Assembly: GCA_014378915.1 (NCBI GenBank) | Contig: JACMMS010000022.1 | Span: forward strand, 1-61,714 | Direction of reading: 5' to 3' | DNA length: 61,714 nt | Source: Methylophilaceae bacterium | GTDB taxonomy: Bacteria > Pseudomonadota > Gammaproteobacteria > Burkholderiales > Methylophilaceae | Shown here: positions 1-7,681 of the stretch, piece after piece | Layout of the letters: the number at the start of each line of letters is the position of its first letter | How positions within the stretch are numbered: the stretch's first letter is position 1 | Made by a program: the position numbers and the translations under genes | The notes under the pieces: model-generated | Told to the model about the DNA's origin: nothing | Seen by the model: the letters and a program-made list of their open reading frames with translations, nothing else | The model's database searches: none

Positions 1-253
1 ACTGCGCCAGTTTTTTTAATCGGTAAACTTTACACTTATAAATCAGTGAAACTTGTTCAATCAAACTGGGCCACCTCTGACCACGCCCAGGTTTCTCTTT
101 GTGTTTCTTCCATCCATTACGGTGAAGCTCTCGGCTAATAGTCGAAACAGATCGACCCAATCCAACGGCTATCCAGCTAGACTTAAACCCTAATGTTAAC
201 TGCGCCTAAATAAAACTTCGCTCTTCAATACTTAATTGTTTGTAATTTCCCAT
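1..253 (-). mobile_element. IS30-family transposase, N-terminal fragment (cut by window edge, broken)
   Basis: Read on the minus strand from an ATG at 253, this translates as MGNYKQLSIEERSFI, then an in-frame TAG, then AQLTLGF and a helix-turn-helix with the motif GRSVSTISRELHRNGW. The ISREL.RNG signature and the QLSIEER start are typical of IS30-family DDE transposases, whose N-terminal HTH binds the inverted repeats. The stop after about 15 codons means this copy is inactive. The catalytic DDE part would lie left of the window. The element runs into the kinase pseudogene at about 290, where TTTGAAGTGCAACA on the minus strand could belong to its terminal repeat (inference). Confidence 0.75.
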
Positions 254-290
254 GCATCATTTTCCTTCGAAAAATGTTGCACTTCAAATT

Positions 291-906
291 TGAGCGCGCC
301 CATTATAAAAGGGCTAATTTCTATAGGTAATTCATGCACTGATAATGGCATTAAACGATCAACTTTTTGATGAATATTCACTTCAGCTAATTCGGTGATA
401 GGTTTAATAGATTGCTTGACTAGTAAAAATATGGCGATCAGTGATTTTGGAATCAACAATAGTATCGACAATATGGTTAAAAGTGCACCATTTTTCGCGA
501 CCTCTTCTCGCAATTTTGTAGGTTGAGCAACAGCCACCTTTTGTTGGTTGGGTAAAGCATAAATGAGAACTCTTTAAGGTTGTTTTTTAACGGTTATTTG
601 ATGGAAACTATTAGTTGAGTGATTGACTAAGTCACTTGGAGAAATGAAAGCATTGTCTTTGGCCTCATGATGATCAAAGTACTGAATGATCATGCCTGAA
701 TCTTTATTTTTCTTTTCATCAACTTCGAGATTAATTTGATTCTTGCTAGCTAGAATAGCCATTTGTGCTAAAGCACCATCTTGTATTTCACCTGCTTCAT
801 CCAGCGCTTTAGTATAAGATAATGCAACACTCAACAAATCTATCACGCCAATAATGACAGTCAGCCAAAATGAAAGACGATATTGAATCGATAACTTTAA
901 TTTTTC
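291..906 (-). pseudogene. QseC-like sensor histidine kinase, truncated by IS30 insertion
   Basis: The minus strand gives a typical kinase N-terminus (KLKLSIQYRLSFWL, a membrane segment), a periplasmic part to about 574, an in-frame TAA, then RVLIYALPNQQKVAVAQPT, a second membrane segment and a HAMP-like stretch ending VHELPIEISPF. There the kinase homology stops and the IS30 fragment begins, so the HisKA and ATPase domains are missing. There is no good start codon: a TAA sits directly before the first recognisable codon. Together with the broken regulator at 918-1549 it is the remains of a QseBC-type two-component operon. The family name is from recalled motifs; that it is a pseudogene is clear from the sequence. 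Confidence 0.8.
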
Positions 907-917
907 TTAAAAACCAT

Positions 918-1549
918 CTACCCTATACCTCTAACGTTTTTAATAGCATCGTTACTTAATTTTTTGCGAAGGAAATATATCAATACTTCAACCGCATTAC
1001 TTTCTACTTCCTCACCCCAAGCGTAAATTCTATCTTCTGAATTACCACGTGAAAGAATCGCACCCGGACGCACCATTAAAGCTTGAAGTATGAAAACTCG
1101 CGTTTTGATAATCTAATAGCGGTCTATTCCATAAACCATACTTGGTGATTACTGAGGTCTAGTGACAGAATACCGTTACTCAGTATGGTTGAGGTTGTAT
1201 CACTCTTACGCCTTATAACGGCTCTCATTCGTGCCAGCAACTCTGTCATTTTAAATGGTTCAAACACTTAATCATCTGCGTCCCTATCTAGCCCACGTAT
1301 GCAATCATTCACATCATCACGTGCGGTAACAATTAACAACGGCACTGGGTTTTCTTGGTTACTGATTGTTTTTAGAACCTCTAATCCATCTTTTCCAGGC
1401 AACCCTAAATCCAACAATACAATATCGCAATGCTGGCTGGCTAAAACGCTGAGTGACACCTCTCCATTTTCGACCCAATCTACAACATATGAGGCCTCTT
1501 GGAGTGCCTGAGCTACTATAACATCATCTTCTACCAGTAAAACTCGCAT
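918..1549 (-). pseudogene. QseB-like OmpR-family response regulator, multiply disrupted
   Basis: The start MRVLLVEDD, the phospho-acceptor stretch VLLDLGLPGKDGLEV and the T of LLIVTARD are those of an OmpR/QseB receiver domain. A TAA follows the ADD near 1268. In the same frame the gene carries on with FEPFKMTELLARMRAVIRRK, then meets a TAG (after QVWFME) and a frameshift within SKREFS. The DNA-binding winged helix follows in another frame (SNAVEVLIYFLRKKL, NVRGIG) with a final TAG where a Trp or Tyr codon is expected. A few residues are also missing after ALQEA. At least four lesions mean long decay, not sequencing error. Confidence 0.82.
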
Positions 1550-1574
1550 CGTTATTTTTGGCTCATCAAACCAT

Positions 1575-2327
1575 TTAGTAAACTACTTGCAACGCAAGAA
1601 AACCTGATAAACGATTAGTAGATGGCACATTGTTAAGCGCTTGGCCAAAAGAAAAAAGTAGATGGTAATCTGGAGTCATATTATAAATTCCACCCAAGTT
1701 AAATCCACTACCAGAATTACCTTGATGTTCGGTCGCTGATTCACTATAAATTTCTCCGCCTAACCTAAGGTCTTCATGAACCTTGTAGAGCGTAGTCAGC
1801 CCTAAAAACCAAGAGTTTTTACTGTTTAAGCTCTGATTAATTCTGTACCCCGTACCACCATAAACATTCCATTTTTCAGTATCGAACTGAGCCCAAATTG
1901 GTAAAAAAAGTTGCGTTTTACCTCGAGTATCACCTAACTTTTTATTACCTGATGGCAACTGTAACATAGGATAAATGCCAAGCATGATATGTTGATTTTG
2001 GATATTTTGATCAGAAAATCGATACTTAACGCCCACTTCAGTGTTATCAAATCCAAAGATTTTACTGCCTGATTCATATTCATACGAATATCTTGGCTGT
2101 GCATGTAGTTGGATATCTGGTGTAAGCCCGTAATTAATGTCGATACTAGGTATAGCCGCGGAAGCCCCGCTGTCTCTCCAAGTTTTGCTCACCGCATAAT
2201 TAACTTCCCAAGCATTTTTTTCAAGCGTTTCTGGGTCATCTGTCACAAAAGGCGGTCCAGCAAATGCTGCGTCAGATAAGAGTACCATTAAAAATAAAAG
2301 CAGTTTTTTTCTATTTTTATCAAACAT
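1575..2327 (-). CDS. MetA-pathway-like outer-membrane transporter protein
   Basis: This 250-residue protein starts MFDKNRKKLLLFL with a signal peptide ending near AFAGPPF. The mature N-terminus GPPFVTDDPETLE is typical of the family annotated as MetA-pathway of phenol degradation/putative transporter, predicted outer-membrane beta barrels. The rest is rich in alternating aromatic strands and ends in LALQVVY, a barrel-like C-terminus. The reading frame is open upstream for another 171 codons into the DUF347 gene, because no stop separates them. I start the gene at the ATG at 2327, where the signal peptide begins. Function is unknown; barrel localisation is inference. Confidence 0.65.
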   Translation of the reverse strand: MFDKNRKKLLLFLMVLLSDAAFAGPPFVTDDPETLEKNAWEVNYAVSKTWRDSGASAAIPSIDINYGLTPDIQLHAQPRYSYEYESGSKIFGFDNTEVGVKYRFSDQNIQNQHIMLGIYPMLQLPSGNKKLGDTRGKTQLFLPIWAQFDTEKWNVYGGTGYRINQSLNSKNSWFLGLTTLYKVHEDLRLGGEIYSESATEHQGNSGSGFNLGGIYNMTPDYHLLFSFGQALNNVPSTNRLSGFLALQVVY

Positions 2328-3149
2328 TTGTTTTCTATCATGTGAAATATAGAGTGGTTTTGTGTACTGTTCTCGTATAACTAGTGCATTTTTTTGACTC
2401 GCTTTACCCGGAAAAATTAGGAACCCTATGACAATAAGCGCTAGCAATACTTCAGAAGCGGTATAACAACTTAATTCCAAACCACCATGAGCAATAGGTT
2501 TATCCAAATAATCACCTAGCACCGCACCTAGAGGTCGTGTTAGAACAAATGCTGCCCAAAATAAGATAACGCGAGAAATATTGGTGCGGTTATAAGCCAG
2601 TACAACCAGTAAAAGCAAACTTCCAAAAATTTCGGCAGCGCCATCATAGCCAAGGCCTGCTGTATCCGCTGTCCAATCACCAAGTGCTGTACCTAATGTT
2701 TGTGAGAACATTATAGTGACCCAATAAAACATTTCAACTTTAGGTGACCTAACCGTATTAACCGCTATGCTTCCTTCAGCGCAATACCAAATAAGTAAGG
2801 AGCTGGCTAATAACGCTGATAACAATTCGGTTCCGCCCAAATAACCTAACCCTAAAGAGCGATCAGCAAAATCGGCTAACCTTGTGCCTAATGTCGTTGT
2901 TGCAATAATGGTGATTCAATACAAGTAAGGATTAAACTTTTTAGCCTTAATTTGTGAAGTGACAGCAACAATAAAAATTACACCAAAAATAAAACTACTT
3001 ACAAGATAGCCCAAGTTCATAGACATAGAAAGCGCATCGCCACCCGTTTCACCCAGCGTGGTAACGATAATTTTAATGATCCAAAACATCAAAGTAATTT
3101 CTGTTACTTTGATGAGTATATTTTGCATTGGTGTATGTTGATTGTTCAA
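2328..3149 (-). pseudogene. DUF347 (COG4705-like) membrane protein gene with in-frame TGA
   Basis: The protein has the internal repeat of this family: the pattern TLGTxLxDxxDxxLGLGY occurs twice, with a third, divergent copy (RPLGAVLGDYLD). The first 77 codons (from ATG 3149) end KFNPYLY then TGA at 2916, and the frame continues directly with ITIIATTTLG. Alignment of the internal repeats (FYWVTIMFSQTLG against YLY-stop-ITIIATTTLG) shows that the TGA replaces a Trp codon. Total length of about 274 codons fits a complete family member. The 3' end has lost its stop and runs in frame into the barrel gene at 2327. It is probably not functional unless the TGA is read through. Role in related bacteria is unknown. 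Confidence 0.7.
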
Positions 3150-3237
3150 AGCAGACCCTTTCTAAAATAAATCTATAGATTACTCATGCAAACCTTCATG
3201 CCATAAAACACTATCTATTCAATGTTAAGGCAGAAGA

Positions 3238-3253
3238 CTTAGGTAAAACTTAG
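3238..3253 (-). promoter_or_regulatory. Possible response-regulator box before DUF347 gene
   Basis: On the minus strand this reads CTAAG, six bases (TTTTAC), CTAAG. The 11-bp step and TAAG core match the boxes at 5984-6025, 6917-6932 and 36649-36665, with C in place of G at the first position. It lies about 90 bases before the DUF347 start at 3149, in the orientation of that gene. It is the weakest of the four sites. Confidence 0.35.
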
Positions 3254-3279
3254 CAGATTGATTAAGATTTAAAATTAAT

Positions 3280-3306
3280 ACTTAAATAACTTAAATAACT
3301 TAAGTA
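3280..3306. repeat. Three 9-bp tandem copies of ACTTAAATA
   Basis: Two perfect copies (3280-3288, 3289-3297) are followed by ACTTAAGTA (3298-3306). They lie just downstream of the DUF4337 gene and upstream of the DUF347 gene. This could be replication slippage in AT-rich DNA; no function is assigned. Confidence 0.6.
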
Positions 3307-3316
3307 AATCTATTGA

Positions 3317-3892
3317 TTAGATATTAAATATAGCCATTGCGGCAAACAACATACCGACACCAGCAACACCATAAACCGCATTTTTAAGCCATTTTCTTCG
3401 TGTAAGCAGAGAAATTGCGGCCAAAGATATAGCAATTTGCAATGCGGTCATCGCTGATGCCCAGCGATGATGTTGGTGCAATGTTTTTTCAGCTTTTAAT
3501 CCAAAATCGGTAGCTTGTGCAGTTAAAGTTTCCGCCTCTTTTTTGATTTGCTCTTTTTCTACTTGGTGTTTTGCAATGGCAGTTTGATACCTCTTGATAT
3601 CAACACCTGGAATAATAATCGCAAGCTCTTCTAAGTTTTGTTTACTTGATTTAGCTTGGTAAAAATTCCATTTATCAGAAGCTTCTGTAGTTCTAATAGC
3701 CTCATCGTTTTTATACATAGCCGCAACAGCTTGTGTATTTCCAGCTTCGTATCCAAACATAGCGCCAAGCGTTGCTAATATTGCTGTCACCACAGCAATA
3801 TTGCCCGCAAAATTATCATTCTTTTCGTGCTTTTCTATTGCTCGCTCCATTTCATCTTCATATATGCCATGCACTTCAAACTCTTCACCCAT
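3317..3892 (-). CDS. DUF4337-family membrane protein
   Basis: This 191-residue protein has an acidic N-terminus, a membrane segment at about 30-48 (AGNIAVVTAILATLGAMFGY), a long central charged helix rich in Lys, Glu and Gln (about 70-130, probably coiled coil), and two C-terminal membrane segments (about 143-162 and 171-189). The EGN-like motif YEAGNTQAVAAMYKNDEAI and the KWNFYQAKS box are those of DUF4337. The biochemical role is unknown. Its start is two bases after the kinase stop, so it is the third gene of the regulator-kinase operon and may be an accessory to sensing or a target product. Family assignment is fairly sure, function not. Confidence 0.8.
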   Translation of the reverse strand: MGEEFEVHGIYEDEMERAIEKHEKNDNFAGNIAVVTAILATLGAMFGYEAGNTQAVAAMYKNDEAIRTTEASDKWNFYQAKSSKQNLEELAIIIPGVDIKRYQTAIAKHQVEKEQIKKEAETLTAQATDFGLKAEKTLHQHHRWASAMTALQIAISLAAISLLTRRKWLKNAVYGVAGVGMLFAAMAIFNI

Positions 3893-3894
3893 AT

Positions 3895-5286
3895 TTACTC
3901 CTTAAAAAAAACACTGATTTTTGTACCCTCTTTGTCCTTATCACCACTCTCAATTGTGATTGTCGCATGATGTAAAGCCGTAATTTCTTTCACAATCGCT
4001 AAACCCAAGCCAGTACCAAAGTCTGTTGCTTCATTACCGCGATAAAAACGTTCGAATACCAGACCCTGCTCGCTCTTAGGAATACCTAACCCATTATCCT
4101 CAACTGTAAAACAGACACCGCCGTTTTGCATAAATACATTAAGCGTGACAGATCCACCATAAGGTGTGTAGCGAATAGCATTATCAATTAAGTTGTAAAT
4201 AAGGTTATGCAAGCCCAATTTTTCACCTGAAACTAGGCACTTTCTATCTTCACTTATACAAGACAATGTAATTTTTTTTGCACTTGCATTTAAATTAAAT
4301 TCGCAAGCAACCAATTTGACAAAACCAGCTAAATCAATCGGTTCAAAATCAAGTTGGTGAATAGCCTCTGGCTGGCTTTTTGCAAGAATGAGTAGCTGAT
4401 TAATTAAATGAATTAATCGTTCTGTGCTCAATGATATTTTTTGCAGCCTATTTTTAATATCAGGCAAACTTTTGGATTGATTAGCTAACTCTATTTGCGC
4501 GCGAGTTCCTGCTAAGGGCGTTCTTAGTTGATGTGCAGCATCCGCTAAGAAACGATTCTGGGAATGAATCGTTTGGTTAAGCTTCGCCATCAACTCGTTG
4601 ACTGAGTCAACTAATCTCGTAATCTCAATTGGAATATTGCTAATCTTAATCGGCTGTAAATCTGTGTATGAACGCTTGGCCAAAGCATCATTCACTTCCC
4701 ATAAAGGCTTTAAACCACTTTTAATGCCTATCCATAGTAAAACGCCAGCGGCAACAAACAATATTAATTGCGGTAGCAAAATCCAAGCGAGTATCTGTTG
4801 CCGAATATGTGTACGTTTATTAAGCGTTTCTGCCACCTGAATGTAAACATTGAGATGCTTGCCCGGTGCACCAATGGTTGCTGGCATAGAAATGATACGG
4901 ACTCTTTGATGATTAATTTCGCTAAAATAGTAAACAGTATTGGATTTTGCAAAAGATCCTTGCAGCTTTTTTCTATATTGAATACCTGGCTCACCAATTA
5001 AAGTCTGACCAAACTCATCTTTAACACTGTAAAAACCTTGGTCACTTGCATCAGCTAGTAAAGCTTTTTGTGTGTTTTGATCTAAAGGCACTAGTTTTTG
5101 TGCATTAAACCTCTCTAAAAACTCGTCAATATCATTAGCTGTTTGTAGCAAGCCATGATCAAATGTTTCACGCTCTACTTTGTTGGCAAAATGAAAGAGC
5201 AGGCTAGAGTCTAAAATGAGCAATGCCAACATTGGAATTAGCAGCCACTTCAGAAGTTGCCGACGGATTGAATACGGCTTTATCAT
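3895..5286 (-). CDS. Sensor histidine kinase, TctE/QseC type
   Basis: This 463-residue inner-membrane kinase has a membrane segment at about 12-33, a periplasmic sensor of the 2CSK_N type (about 35-160), a second membrane segment (about 165-188), and a HAMP-like linker. The HisKA box FLADAAHQLRTPLAG carries the phosphorylated His. The ATPase domain has NLIYNLIDNAIRYTP (N box), DNGLGIP (G1) and GTGLGLAIVKEI (G2). All catalytic boxes are present. The start overlaps the regulator stop by four bases, so the two are co-translated. TctE relatives sense small organic acids, but the ligand here cannot be read from the sequence. Likely target promoters carry the GTAAG boxes described separately. Confidence 0.92.
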   Translation of the reverse strand: MIKPYSIRRQLLKWLLIPMLALLILDSSLLFHFANKVERETFDHGLLQTANDIDEFLERFNAQKLVPLDQNTQKALLADASDQGFYSVKDEFGQTLIGEPGIQYRKKLQGSFAKSNTVYYFSEINHQRVRIISMPATIGAPGKHLNVYIQVAETLNKRTHIRQQILAWILLPQLILFVAAGVLLWIGIKSGLKPLWEVNDALAKRSYTDLQPIKISNIPIEITRLVDSVNELMAKLNQTIHSQNRFLADAAHQLRTPLAGTRAQIELANQSKSLPDIKNRLQKISLSTERLIHLINQLLILAKSQPEAIHQLDFEPIDLAGFVKLVACEFNLNASAKKITLSCISEDRKCLVSGEKLGLHNLIYNLIDNAIRYTPYGGSVTLNVFMQNGGVCFTVEDNGLGIPKSEQGLVFERFYRGNEATDFGTGLGLAIVKEITALHHATITIESGDKDKEGTKISVFFKE

Positions 5287-5954
5287 GTTTTAGCCATTTC
5301 TAAAATGTAACCTGAGCCGCTCATAGTGCGAATAGCGACGCCATATGGCTCTAGCTTTTTTCTAATACGATGAATGTAAACCTCAATCGCATTAATTCCC
5401 ACTCCTTCAGACCAATTACACAAATTCTCAATTAAAGCCTCTTTGCTAACAGCACGTCCTTCTCGTAACATTAACAGTTCTAATATACCGATTTCGCGTT
5501 TAGAAAATGCCAAGAAACCTCTACCTGCGCTAACTGTTCGATCTACTGCATTAAATGAAAGTGGTCCAAACTCAACCATGCTATGCACAGAGCGGTTTGA
5601 TCTTCTAATCAACGCTCTTAATCTGGCTTCAAGCTCGGGGAGTTTAAAAGGTTTTACTAGGTAATCATCAGCACCTAAATCTAGCGCTTTAATACGGCCG
5701 TCAATCGCTTCACGTGCGGAGATAATCAATACAGGAATAACTACTTTTCTTTGCCTAAGCTTACGCAGCACTTCTATACCGTCCATTTTTGGCAAGCTTA
5801 AGTCTAAAATAACCGCTTCATAAATTTGGTCATGTAAAGCTAAATCGGCATACTTTCCATCTTTTGCCCAATCTACTGCATAACCTGCATTTTTTAAAGA
5901 TTGATTCAGCGCATCACCTAAAACATCATCATCCTCAACTAGTAACACTCTCAT
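5283..5954 (-). CDS. OmpR-family response regulator (TctD/QseB type)
   Basis: This 223-residue regulator has a receiver domain (MRVLLVEDDDVLGDAL; acceptor Asp in AVILDLSLPKMDG; Lys in DYLVKPFKL) and a C-terminal winged helix (about 125-220) with SKREIGILELLMLREGRAVSKEAL and EVYIHRIRKKLEPYGV. It is intact, unlike the related pseudogene at 918-1549. AAGGAAAAG precedes the ATG at 5954. A large facing pair of direct-repeat boxes (5984-6025) lies 30 bases upstream, between this gene and the divergent desaturase, so it probably controls itself and the desaturase. Partner kinase follows with a four-base overlap. Confidence 0.93.
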   Translation of the reverse strand: MRVLLVEDDDVLGDALNQSLKNAGYAVDWAKDGKYADLALHDQIYEAVILDLSLPKMDGIEVLRKLRQRKVVIPVLIISAREAIDGRIKALDLGADDYLVKPFKLPELEARLRALIRRSNRSVHSMVEFGPLSFNAVDRTVSAGRGFLAFSKREIGILELLMLREGRAVSKEALIENLCNWSEGVGINAIEVYIHRIRKKLEPYGVAIRTMSGSGYILEMAKT

Positions 5955-5983
5955 ACTTTTCCTTAAAACATTAACGCAATTTT

Positions 5984-6025
5984 TGTAAGGTAAATGTAAG
6001 GCATCTGGCTTACATTTAGCTTACT
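5984..6025. promoter_or_regulatory. Double response-regulator operator between regulator and desaturase
   Basis: TGTAAG occurs at 5984-5989 and again at 5995-6000 (11-bp step). On the opposite strand the same pair is at 6009-6014 and 6020-6025 (AGTAAG for the outer one). GTAAGGTAAATGTAAG (5985-6000) and CTTACATTTAGCTTAC (6009-6024) form a 16-bp inverted repeat with one mismatch and an 8-base spacer. OmpR-family dimers bind such 11-bp-spaced direct repeats. Its place in the divergent gap suggests that it serves both genes; which regulator binds it is inference. Confidence 0.7.
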
Positions 6026-6031
6026 AAACTA

Positions 6032-6910
6032 ATGAATTCAATACTGATGAAAAAATCTCCGAGGTTCTTATTTGCTTACAGCTACTGGGATGTAATCCCA
6101 GCCGTTGCAGGTGTCTTACATGGTTTATACCTCATTATAATCCTGTTATTTTTCAAGCAATTACCTTTTTGGGCCAACTTGATACTGGGTTTTATTTACG
6201 CATTCAGTATTTCTTGGAACGTCAATGGTATTTCACATAACTTTATACACAATGCCTACTTCAAATCATTCTGGTTAAACCGACTATTCAGTTTACTAGA
6301 GTCAATGATCATGGGGTTTTCGCAAACCATGTATGAATATGTGCACAGACAACATCACATTGGTAACAATGACCGTTTAAATGAACAAGGCGAAACGATA
6401 GATTGGATTTCAATTTATGGGTTTGGCAAAAATGGCGAGCCTGAACACCCTATTAAATATGCGCTTCTTAGCTACTTTAGAGATGATCCTAAGCGCATAT
6501 ATGGCCTAATTCGCAAACACAGTTTATGGCTTGCCAATTTTGCAATATTTGAAGTAATTTTATCTTTCGGTTTCATCATAGGCTTATTTTTCATTAACTG
6601 GAAACTTGGCATTTACTATGTTTTTTTCTATTACCTAGGTCACTCGCTTTCAGCACTTAATGGCTATTACGAGCATTATGGCGCCAATCCAGATAAACCT
6701 ATTGCTTGGGCTGTGAGCTGCTACAACAAACTATTCAACATTCTGTGGTTTAAAAATGGCTACCACGCTGAGCATCATTATCGTCCAAAGCAACATTGGA
6801 CAAAAATGCACGAGCTACATGTAAAAATCAAAGATAATCAAATCAAAGAGGGTGTGAAGGTCATTAATTGGCCACATCAAATTGGATTTATGCAAAGTAA
6901 AACTAAATAA
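6032..6910 (+). CDS. Membrane fatty-acid desaturase-family protein
   Basis: This 292-residue membrane protein has the three histidine boxes of di-iron desaturases and hydroxylases: HNFIH (about 71-75), HRQHH (about 107-111) and HAEHH (about 248-252). Membrane segments lie at about 25-60 and 165-205. The family inserts a double bond or hydroxyl into acyl chains at the inner membrane; the substrate here is unknown. It could act on the product of the operon that follows at 6973, from which it is separated by only 62 bases that hold their own regulator box. ATG at 6032 lies seven bases after the operator, so the second ATG at 6047 (MKKSPRF) may be the true start. Confidence 0.82.
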   Translation: MNSILMKKSPRFLFAYSYWDVIPAVAGVLHGLYLIIILLFFKQLPFWANLILGFIYAFSISWNVNGISHNFIHNAYFKSFWLNRLFSLLESMIMGFSQTMYEYVHRQHHIGNNDRLNEQGETIDWISIYGFGKNGEPEHPIKYALLSYFRDDPKRIYGLIRKHSLWLANFAIFEVILSFGFIIGLFFINWKLGIYYVFFYYLGHSLSALNGYYEHYGANPDKPIAWAVSCYNKLFNILWFKNGYHAEHHYRPKQHWTKMHELHVKIKDNQIKEGVKVINWPHQIGFMQSKTK

Positions 6911-6916
6911 GTGCGA

Positions 6917-6957
6917 GTAAGTTTTTTGTAAGAAGTATTAGTTAAAATAAACATAAT
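6917..6957 (+). promoter_or_regulatory. Response-regulator box and -10 before the nine-gene operon
   Basis: GTAAG at 6917-6921 and 6928-6932 are separated by six T (11-bp step), matching the sites at 5984-6025 and 36649-36665. CATAAT at 6952-6957 could be the -10 element, 19 bases beyond the box, the spacing expected when an OmpR-type regulator replaces a -35. A clear AAAGGA ribosome site and the ATG at 6973 follow. This gives the operon a probable promoter under two-component control (inference). Confidence 0.55.
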
Positions 6958-6972
6958 AGCAAAAGGAAACAC

Positions 6973-7656
6973 ATGCTTTTTATAGTAGATTTTGATGGCA
7001 CAATTTCAGTAAAAGATACGATTGACGCCATGCTAGAAAAATTTGCCGATCCATCTTGGCAAGACATAGAGCAAGAGTGGTTGGATGGAAAAATTACCGC
7101 CGTTGAGTGTATGGCAAGGCAAATTGACATGGTAAAAGCCGACCATATGGCGCTTGAGAACTTCTTTCGAGGTATTCAACTTGATGCCAGTTTTTTACCG
7201 TTTTACAAACATGCAACGCAATTTGCAAAGCTAGTCATTGCCAGTGACGGTTTAGATCATGCCATTAAAGTAGCTATGCGCAATACTGGCTGGCCGGAAA
7301 TTCCTGTGTATTCGAACCACTTAAACTTTGTTCCGCAAGGCATCAAAATTACCTACCCTTTGCGCAAAGACGATTGTACTGGCGGTAATGGTATGTGTAA
7401 GTGTGCAGTAGCTAGAAGCTTATCGTTAGATGCATTAGGCCCGATTGTGCTAATTGGTGATGGCAAATCAGATGCTTGTATCTCAGGCATGGCTGATATC
7501 GTTTTTGCAAAGGGCTCACTAATTAAACATTGTGAAAGAAATCAAATTAAACACCATAAATTTCAAACCTTTGCCGACGTGCTCGCCATCATTAAACAAT
7601 GGCCGATTGAAAAACTATGGTTGAATGAAAAACAAAGCAGCATCAAATTAGCTTAA
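6973..7656 (+). CDS. HAD-superfamily phosphatase (MtnX/SerB-like)
   Basis: This 227-residue soluble protein opens with the HAD nucleophile motif IVDFDGTIS (Asp6, Asp8). It has a small alpha-helical cap, motif II in LVIASDGLD, and motif IV in LIGDGKSDAC. The layout is that of the HAD-IB phosphatases such as MtnX (2-hydroxy-3-keto-5-methylthiopentenyl-1-phosphate phosphatase) and SerB. A CTGGNGMCKC stretch before motif IV is Cys-rich. It is the first gene of a compact operon with an aminotransferase, arginase-fold enzyme, acyl carrier protein and ketosynthase, so a dephosphorylation step on a small amino-bearing precursor is likely (inference). Good AAAGGA ribosome site. Confidence 0.82.
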   Translation: MLFIVDFDGTISVKDTIDAMLEKFADPSWQDIEQEWLDGKITAVECMARQIDMVKADHMALENFFRGIQLDASFLPFYKHATQFAKLVIASDGLDHAIKVAMRNTGWPEIPVYSNHLNFVPQGIKITYPLRKDDCTGGNGMCKCAVARSLSLDALGPIVLIGDGKSDACISGMADIVFAKGSLIKHCERNQIKHHKFQTFADVLAIIKQWPIEKLWLNEKQSSIKLA

Positions 7657-7681
7657 TCAAAACTTTAAGACGGAAACCATT

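Noticed and set aside
1575-2840. One 421-residue fused protein
   Set aside because: The second half begins with its own signal peptide and the first half is the 3' part of the DUF347 gene; the open frame is due to a lost stop, not a natural fusion.
3280-3306. CRISPR-like or iteron array
   Set aside because: Only three 9-bp copies without spacers; no cas or replication gene nearby.
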